Assembly (NCBI RefSeq): GCF_017874715.1
Contig: NZ_JAGGLR010000002.1
Span: 1-64,000 of the forward strand
DNA from: Streptomyces iranensis
Lineage (GTDB): Bacteria > Actinomycetota > Actinomycetes > Streptomycetales > Streptomycetaceae
DNA length: 64,000 nt
Direction: 5' to 3'
Every line of letters starts with the position of its first letter. The stretch's first letter is position 1. Below are positions 59,547 through 64,000 of the stretch, piece by piece. The notes below the pieces were generated by a model. That model did not search any database. It saw only the letters and a program-made list of their open reading frames with translations, and was not told where the DNA came from. The translations under genes were made by a program, and so were the position numbers.

Positions 59547-60057
59547 GGGGACGCCTTTCGCCGTCCGGCAGAGGACAGCCGGACGGAAGGGATGCGTAGG
59601 GAGGATGGGAGGAGGTGGTGGCGAGGGCGCTTTCCGACGCTCCGTACCTCAAGATGGCCGACGGTGGCCCAGGTACTGTCCCAGGCTCCTTGCCTGCCCA
59701 CAGGCTAGATGGACGTACTGCACGCCGCAAGCGGATTCTCACCCGCCCCAGGCCGGAAGGACGGATGGCCGCCGAAAAGAGCTCGCCACCACATTCGATG
59801 ACACTGTGTGCCCCGTCCAGTCTGCGCCGACTGGGGCGGGTCGCTTGTCGCGCTCCCTGACCAGTACCAAATCGGCCGCGCTCAGCACCTGGGCACCTTG
59901 CGCTGCTCATCGTTCCACCTGACATAGGGCGCTGGGTGAGCCACCAGTCTGATTCGACAGCCCTTGCCTGTCACGGCTACTGGGCTTCCCTTAATGGGAT
60001 GGGACACGCCGCTGGATGCGCCACTACAGCCATCCACCTTCCTGAGTACCAAGAACA
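59547..60057. other. 511-bp gene-free stretch
   Basis: No frame has convincing codon bias or start signals. CCAGTC (59819-59824) and GACTGG (59831-59836) form a short stem inside GC-rich flanks. TCCCTTAATGGGA near 59991 is a small dyad. Otherwise I see nothing. It must contain the promoter for the leftward 331-aa gene. Confidence 0.5.
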
Positions 60058-60751
60058 ATGGAGCCTGCCGGGACCGGCGACGAGGTCGTCCTAGTCCCGA
60101 TGAAGCCCGACGCTCCGGACTTCGATAAGCGAACGCGGATCCTCATCCAAGACCTCGCCGTCACCAAACGCCTTCGCATAGCTCCCGCGCGCCGGCCTGA
60201 GTCAGCCCGGCGGGGACTGCGGCGACTATCCGACGGCAGGGACATTTCCGAAACTTCCCTACCCGAGCACTGATTCGATCGGTGAGGGAGTGTCCTACGA
60301 GCTGTGTCGGGCTCTCGCCAAAGTAGTGAACGCTGAGTCCGTCGGCGCTCTCGACGTGTCCTTCAACTGGTCCCGTGTGGCCGCACCACCGCCAGGCACG
60401 CCAGCACGGGTTGAATTCAACCGCGACGCGATCGACATCGTCGACCGCGTGTGCGACCAGCTCAAGACGAAGATCTACACACGCGAGCACCTTATTTACG
60501 GCGTAGTCACCGATCTCAGCCGTCATCCGGAGGATGACACTGGCCGTGTCGGGGTCCAAACGCTCATTCAGCGCCGAAGCCGCACGGTATGGATGGATCT
60601 GCCTGACAGCAGCTACCACACAGCCGTGCGCTGCCACGATGCCCGTATCCCTGTTCGTGTGCGTGGCACGCTGACCAGTCCGCGTGGAGGGCACGCCCGC
60701 ATGGATGTCGTCGACTTCGCCCCTGACCCTTCGTTGGGAGCGGACGGCTGA
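60058..60751 (+). pseudogene. uncharacterised actinomycete protein split by a frameshift
   Basis: The first part (ATG 60058 to TGA 60273) contains VVLVPMKPDAPDFDKRTRIL, then LRIAPARRPESARRGLRRL. The second part, in another frame, starts at YELCRALAKVVNAESVGALD and continues through LDVSFNWSRV, PARVEFNRDAIDIVDRV and AVRCHDARIPVRVRGTL. Together they look like one protein of about 220 aa broken near 60250-60295. The second part also has its own GTG at 60290, so two separate small genes are possible. Confidence 0.5.
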
Positions 60752-60979
60752 AAGCTCATCAGCCCAGGCCAGCCGGGGGCCGACGCCAGCACGATCCCCG
60801 CCCGTTCCTCGTGACCACGCCGGTAGGACGAACCGGCGAGCGTACACCGGCGACCCGGTCTCCCCGCTGAGGGACGCTGCCCGACTGTCCTGGCAAGTTT
60901 GGGCAAGTTCCTGGCGAGGCAGCCGAGTCACGGGCAAGCTCTGGCACAGGGATCGTTACCGGCACCCGAGGAGGTCATC

Positions 60980-61210
60980 ATGGCCCTGATCAAGCTCGGT
61001 AAGGACCCGGAGAGCCCCAGTGGCGGCTCCCCCACCGTCTACCTCGACGACGAGAAGGACACCTACGTCGTGCAGGGGTGGAAGGTAGAGGACGACGAGC
61101 GGCTCGGGCAGATGGACATCCCCGGACATGAGACGGTGGTAGAGATCCCCCGGCGCATGGTGCAGTTCTTCCTGGAGGTGAAGAAGGGTGACGAGGACCC
61201 CGACGTTTGA
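60980..61210 (+). CDS. small acidic protein, first gene of a DUF6879/Scr1-like cassette
   Basis: The 76-aa protein starts at ATG 60980 with GAGGAGG five bases upstream. It begins MALIKLGKDPESPSGGSPTV and holds YVVQGWKV and PGHETVVEIPRRMVQFFL. Small proteins like this recur upstream of DUF6879 genes in Streptomyces; function unknown. Its stop overlaps the next gene by 23 bases, so expression is coupled. Confidence 0.75.
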   Translation: MALIKLGKDPESPSGGSPTVYLDDEKDTYVVQGWKVEDDERLGQMDIPGHETVVEIPRRMVQFFLEVKKGDEDPDV

Positions 61211-61700
61211 GGAGCTGTTCCGCGACTGCCAGAGGACCGCGGTCCACCTGGAGATGCGTGACGCCTACATGAAGTCGGACCCGGCCTTCATCGACTGGAA
61301 GGCCGGTGTGGTCCTCGACCCGGCCGCGCGCTGGGCCGACTGGCACGCCATCGTCACGGAGGCGACCTCGCGAGGTGTCGAGGTTCGGCGCGCCCGTGTC
61401 GTGTCGACACCGGCCAGCGAGTACATCCGCTTCGAGTACGACGTGACCAACGGGCTGAACATCGCTGCGGGCGAAAGCGTGCGGTGGCTTCCGCGGCGCA
61501 ACGCGACCGATATCGCACTTCCGGGCAATGACTTCTGGTTGTTCGACTCCAGCCTCGTACTCGTCAACCACTTCGACGGCGAGGGCGAGAACATGGAGGT
61601 CGAACTCACGGAGGCCCCGGAGACGGCGAAGCTGTGCGAGTCGGCCTTCGAGGCCGTATGGAAGCGGGGCACGCCGCACGCGGAATTCGAGTTGGCCTGA
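61188..61700 (+). CDS. DUF6879 family protein
   Basis: The 170-aa protein starts at GTG 61188 inside the preceding gene. Typical features are FEELFRDCQRTAVHLEMRDA, the RRARVVSTPASEYIRFEY strand and NDFWLFDSSLVLVNHFDG. DUF6879 proteins are common in Streptomyces next to XRE-DUF5753 regulators and are proposed, by position, to be their partners or effectors. No enzymatic motif is visible. Confidence 0.82.
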   Translation: MTRTPTFEELFRDCQRTAVHLEMRDAYMKSDPAFIDWKAGVVLDPAARWADWHAIVTEATSRGVEVRRARVVSTPASEYIRFEYDVTNGLNIAAGESVRWLPRRNATDIALPGNDFWLFDSSLVLVNHFDGEGENMEVELTEAPETAKLCESAFEAVWKRGTPHAEFELA

Positions 61701-61727
61701 TAGTCCGAACAGCACCGTCACACTGAC

Positions 61728-62573
61728 ATGACATCGCCCTCTTCGAGCGTCCAGGAAGCCCGCAAGGCGCTCGGCCAACGTCTGGCCGAGATCCGGCAGG
61801 CAGCCGGACTCACCAAGCGAGCGCTGGCCCAGTGCCTGGGTTGGCATGAGTCGAAGGCTTCGCGCTTCGAGAGCGGTATTCGCGCCCCCTCGGAGCGTGA
61901 CCTTCGCGATTGGTGTTCCGCGTGCGGCGCGGAGAATGAGACCGAAGATCTCATCTCCACAGCCCGCGGAATTGAGGGCATGTACGTCGAGTGGCGCAAG
62001 ATGGAGCGCCATGGACTCAAGTGGGCACAGGAGTCCGTGGTTCCTCTCTGGGAGCGCACCGAGCGCTTTCGCATTTACTCGCCCTGGCTCATCCCTGGCC
62101 CCGTGCAGACGGCCTCGTACATCACCGCACTTCTGACCTCTATTCGTGACCGCCGAGGACTCATCGACGATGTACCGGCGGCCGTAAAGGTGCGCGTGGA
62201 GAAGCAACAGGTCGTCTACGGGAAGCGTAAGTTCGCCATCCTCCTGGAAGAGAGCGTCCTGCGGTACCGCATCGGCGGCACCGAGGTGATGGCGGGCCAG
62301 CTCGGCTATCTCCTGAGCGTCATGGCCCTCCCGTCGGTGAGTATCGGCATCATCCCCCAGGACGCCGACCGTTCCGGCCTGTGGCCTGTCGAGGGCTTCT
62401 TCCTGTACGACGACGAGTTGGTGAACGTCGAACTGATCTCGGCTCATCTCACCGTCGTCCAGAAGAATGAGCTTGCCATGTATGCCAGGACGTTCAGCGA
62501 GCTGGCCGAACTTGCCGTCTACGGCCCCGCCGCGCGCGAAATCATCACCGCCACCATCGAATCTCTAGGATGA
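61728..62573 (+). CDS. XRE regulator with DUF5753 (Scr1/WhiJ-like antitoxin-type)
   Basis: The 281-aa protein has an N-terminal HTH (LGQRLAEIRQAAGLTKRALA, LGWHESKASRFESGIRAPSE). DUF5753 follows (SPWLIPGPVQTASYITALL, LRYRIGGTEVMAGQLGYLL, SVSIGIIPQDADRSGLW). WhiJ-like and Scr1-like proteins of this build control development and antibiotic production, or act as antitoxin-type regulators of adjacent small proteins. Here the partners would be the DUF6879 and 76-aa proteins. Confidence 0.88.
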   Translation: MTSPSSSVQEARKALGQRLAEIRQAAGLTKRALAQCLGWHESKASRFESGIRAPSERDLRDWCSACGAENETEDLISTARGIEGMYVEWRKMERHGLKWAQESVVPLWERTERFRIYSPWLIPGPVQTASYITALLTSIRDRRGLIDDVPAAVKVRVEKQQVVYGKRKFAILLEESVLRYRIGGTEVMAGQLGYLLSVMALPSVSIGIIPQDADRSGLWPVEGFFLYDDELVNVELISAHLTVVQKNELAMYARTFSELAELAVYGPAAREIITATIESLG

Positions 62574-62668
62574 ACGTCCGGCAAGTTCGGGCACAGTCGT
62601 GGAGCCCTACCCCTGCCTCTTCCTAGCTTTATTGGCACGGATGAAAGCGTGCTGGGGAAGGGTCAGTG

Positions 62669-63055
62669 ATGGCTGTGGCAAGTACGGGCAAGGCGTTGGG
62701 GGCGGCCAAGGATACTGAGGTCGAATTCTCTCTCATCGACGTGGCGGCGATCTCCTGGCAAACGGATATCGTCCTCCGGTTGCGGATGGGCACCACGACC
62801 CGGGCGGCAATGGACAGGCACTTGCCGAAGATGGCAAACGAGTTGAACCGTCTGCTCGGCGAGGACTTGGGCGCCGAAGACGACCGCGAGGTGCGAGAGC
62901 TGATCCGCGAGGGGACCAGACTGATCGACCTCACGAATCGACCGACCGTCGAAACACCTACGTTCGGGACTTTCGTGTATCTCCGCGATATCGCCCTTCT
63001 GACGCGACGGCTGCTCTGGATCTACTCCCAGCGGAACGGGCTGAATGCGCCGTGA
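62669..63055 (+). CDS. hypothetical protein, weakly DUF6415-like
   Basis: The 128-aa protein starts at ATG 62669 (GTG at 62666 also possible) after GGGGAAGG. It is mostly helical: AAISWQTDIVLRLRMGTTT, then AAMDRHLPKMANELNRLLG and a late DIALLTRRLLWIYSQRN. The pattern weakly resembles DUF6415 proteins, which often accompany Scr1-like regulators. No function can be assigned. Confidence 0.6.
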   Translation: MAVASTGKALGAAKDTEVEFSLIDVAAISWQTDIVLRLRMGTTTRAAMDRHLPKMANELNRLLGEDLGAEDDREVRELIREGTRLIDLTNRPTVETPTFGTFVYLRDIALLTRRLLWIYSQRNGLNAP

Positions 63056-63100
63056 GAACCCGGGAGCAGCCCTCCATACCTGTCTCCGCCTGTCGGCACG

Positions 63101-63199
63101 GTGGGGGCCACGGGGCCGCCGTCCGATGTCCGCATCGGCGACTTCATCCTCCTCGACGGCCAGTACCAGCGGGTCCTGGACATGAGGTCCGCCCCCTGA
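63101..63199 (+). CDS. possible short protein or truncated gene, 32 aa
   Basis: GTG 63101 to TGA 63199 encodes a peptide with DVRIGDFILLDGQYQRVLDM. It looks like the start of a small Streptomyces protein family that normally continues further, so this may be a truncated copy. No strong ribosome-binding site is seen. Confidence 0.35.
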   Translation: MGATGPPSDVRIGDFILLDGQYQRVLDMRSAP

Positions 63200-63292
63200 C
63201 CACCTGCCGGCCCCTCGAACACCGCTGATCAGGGCCCGCTCGGGCGCTGCACCATCCTTCTCACCTCACCTCACCTCGCGAGGAGCACTGTC

Positions 63293-64000
63293 ATGCGCTT
63301 TCGCAAGATCCACGGAGCGGGAAACGACTTCGTCCTGCTCTCCGGCCACGAACCGGACGATGACAAGGACTGGCCCAAGGAGGCCGAGCGCCTGTGCGCC
63401 AGACGTACCGGCGTAGGCGCGGACGGTCTGGTCCTCAGCCGATTGGTCAGCGAGGCCCCCGCCGTCCTCGACGTCACCTGTTTCAACGCGGACGGTTCGA
63501 TCGCAACGATGTGCGGCAATGCCCTGCGATGCTCCGCCTGGGCCGCTCGCCGCGATCACGGCTTCCAGCAGATGCGTCTCCGCATGGCCGGAGTGGTGCA
63601 CGAGGCGGTCGTGTCCGACGACTCCGTGTGGGTCACGGTCGAGGTGAGCCAAATCCTCCCCCGGCGCTTACAAACGGTCGTCAACGGCAGACCGACCTGG
63701 TTCGACAGCGCCCACACCGGTACGGAGCACGTCGTAGCCATCGTGGGCAACGTCGATGCCATCGACCCGGTGGTGGTCGGTCGCATCATCCGTCACCATC
63801 CCGATCTGGCCCCGCTGGGCACGAACGTCAACTTCGTTCAATCCGCCGGCCACCAGGCACTGAAGATCCGCACCTACGAACGCGGCGTCGAGGCGGAAAC
63901 CCTGTCGTGCGGAAGCGGGGCCGTCGCGGCCGTCGTCGTCGCGACCATGCGCGGACTCGTCGCACGACGCGCCGTCACCGTTCACAACCGCGCCGGGGAG
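63293..64000 (+). CDS. dapF: diaminopimelate epimerase, 3' end beyond the right edge
   Basis: The 236 visible residues start at ATG 63293, eight bases after AGGAG. DapF motifs are clear: FRKIHGAGNDFVLLSG, the first catalytic Cys in FNADGSIATMCGNALRC, LGTNVNFVQ, and the second catalytic Cys in ETLSCGSGAVAAVV. The enzyme interconverts LL- and meso-diaminopimelate for lysine and peptidoglycan synthesis. In Streptomyces the housekeeping dapF lies near miaA and hflX. Here the upstream neighbours are accessory genes, so this may be a second copy. Confidence 0.88.
   Translation, partial: MRFRKIHGAGNDFVLLSGHEPDDDKDWPKEAERLCARRTGVGADGLVLSRLVSEAPAVLDVTCFNADGSIATMCGNALRCSAWAARRDHGFQQMRLRMAGVVHEAVVSDDSVWVTVEVSQILPRRLQTVVNGRPTWFDSAHTGTEHVVAIVGNVDAIDPVVVGRIIRHHPDLAPLGTNVNFVQSAGHQALKIRTYERGVEAETLSCGSGAVAAVVVATMRGLVARRAVTVHNRAGE

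Noticed and set aside
59446..59925. 159-aa minus-strand frame in the 500-bp gap
   Set aside because: It is rich in Arg/Ser/Pro with poor third-position bias, and lacks a start signal.
1..64000. CRISPR array, rRNA operon or complete insertion sequence
   Set aside because: No regularly spaced repeat-spacer pattern, rRNA motif or transposase with terminal repeats was found. The repeats seen are short tandem or operator-type.

Overview
This window looks like a Streptomyces chromosome. It has very high GC with strong third-position bias, many GTG and TTG starts, dense short operons joined by ATGA or GTGA overlaps, and actinomycete-typical families (DUF6421, DUF1707, DUF5134, DUF6879, Scr1-type DUF5753 regulators, LuxR-type two-component systems). 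The left edge cuts into etfB and the right edge cuts into dapF.

1-7.6 kb is housekeeping and lipid metabolism: etfB start, a flavin reductase, a thioredoxin-like protein, a PlsC-type acyltransferase, a tightly coupled three-gene operon (DUF6421, SDR, threonine-aldolase-like PLP enzyme), a glycerophosphodiesterase and a GNAT acetyltransferase.

About 7.94-17.08 kb is a 9.1-kb integrative element, best read as a deleted prophage. It carries a large serine integrase, prim-pol, HNH nuclease, terminase small subunit, a terminase large subunit cut after about 20 residues, three tRNA genes, one odd tRNA-like sequence, a lipoprotein, an HTH regulator with a divergent operator, a resolvase-like protein without the nucleophilic serine, and a small left-end operon that includes an unannotated 46-aa peptide. 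It sits inside a glyoxalase-family (VOC) gene. The element supplies a substitute 3' end for that gene, and the original 3' end is stranded at 17069-17134.

17.2-24.7 kb holds envelope and regulatory genes (F420-type oxidoreductase, DUF5134, M56 peptidase, PAP2 phosphatase, winged-helix regulator with a doubled operator, DUF1707, a TerB-ArsR fusion). A graveyard at 20.3-22.2 kb contains relics of an ArsR regulator, a CysJ-like flavoprotein and an amino-acid permease.

24.8-30.2 kb is a cobalamin-riboswitch-controlled Opp/Nik-type ABC importer: a Tat lipoprotein, two permeases and a double ATPase. 30.2-32.0 kb has an AroB-like sugar-phosphate cyclase between relics of an acyl-CoA ligase and a P450/ferredoxin pair, suggesting the remains of a biosynthetic locus.

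32-48.2 kb contains TetR, LVIVD-repeat and DUF305 proteins, ferredoxin-NADP reductase, an NCS2 permease, an ArsR/old-yellow-enzyme pair with a shared inverted operator, a BNR-repeat protein, uracil-DNA glycosylase, a scramblase-like protein, a GlcNAc-kinase-like ATPase, a chelatase-like protein, a lactonase, a HAD phosphatase and a D,D-carboxypeptidase. 48.3-58.3 kb has a DUF1996 protein, PBP4-type DacB, an SDR/TetR pair with twin operators, and a two-component system divergent from a MacB/FtsX-type ABC exporter. 58.5-64 kb is accessory: an unknown 331-aa protein, a frameshifted gene, a three-gene DUF6879/Scr1-like cassette and a dapF.
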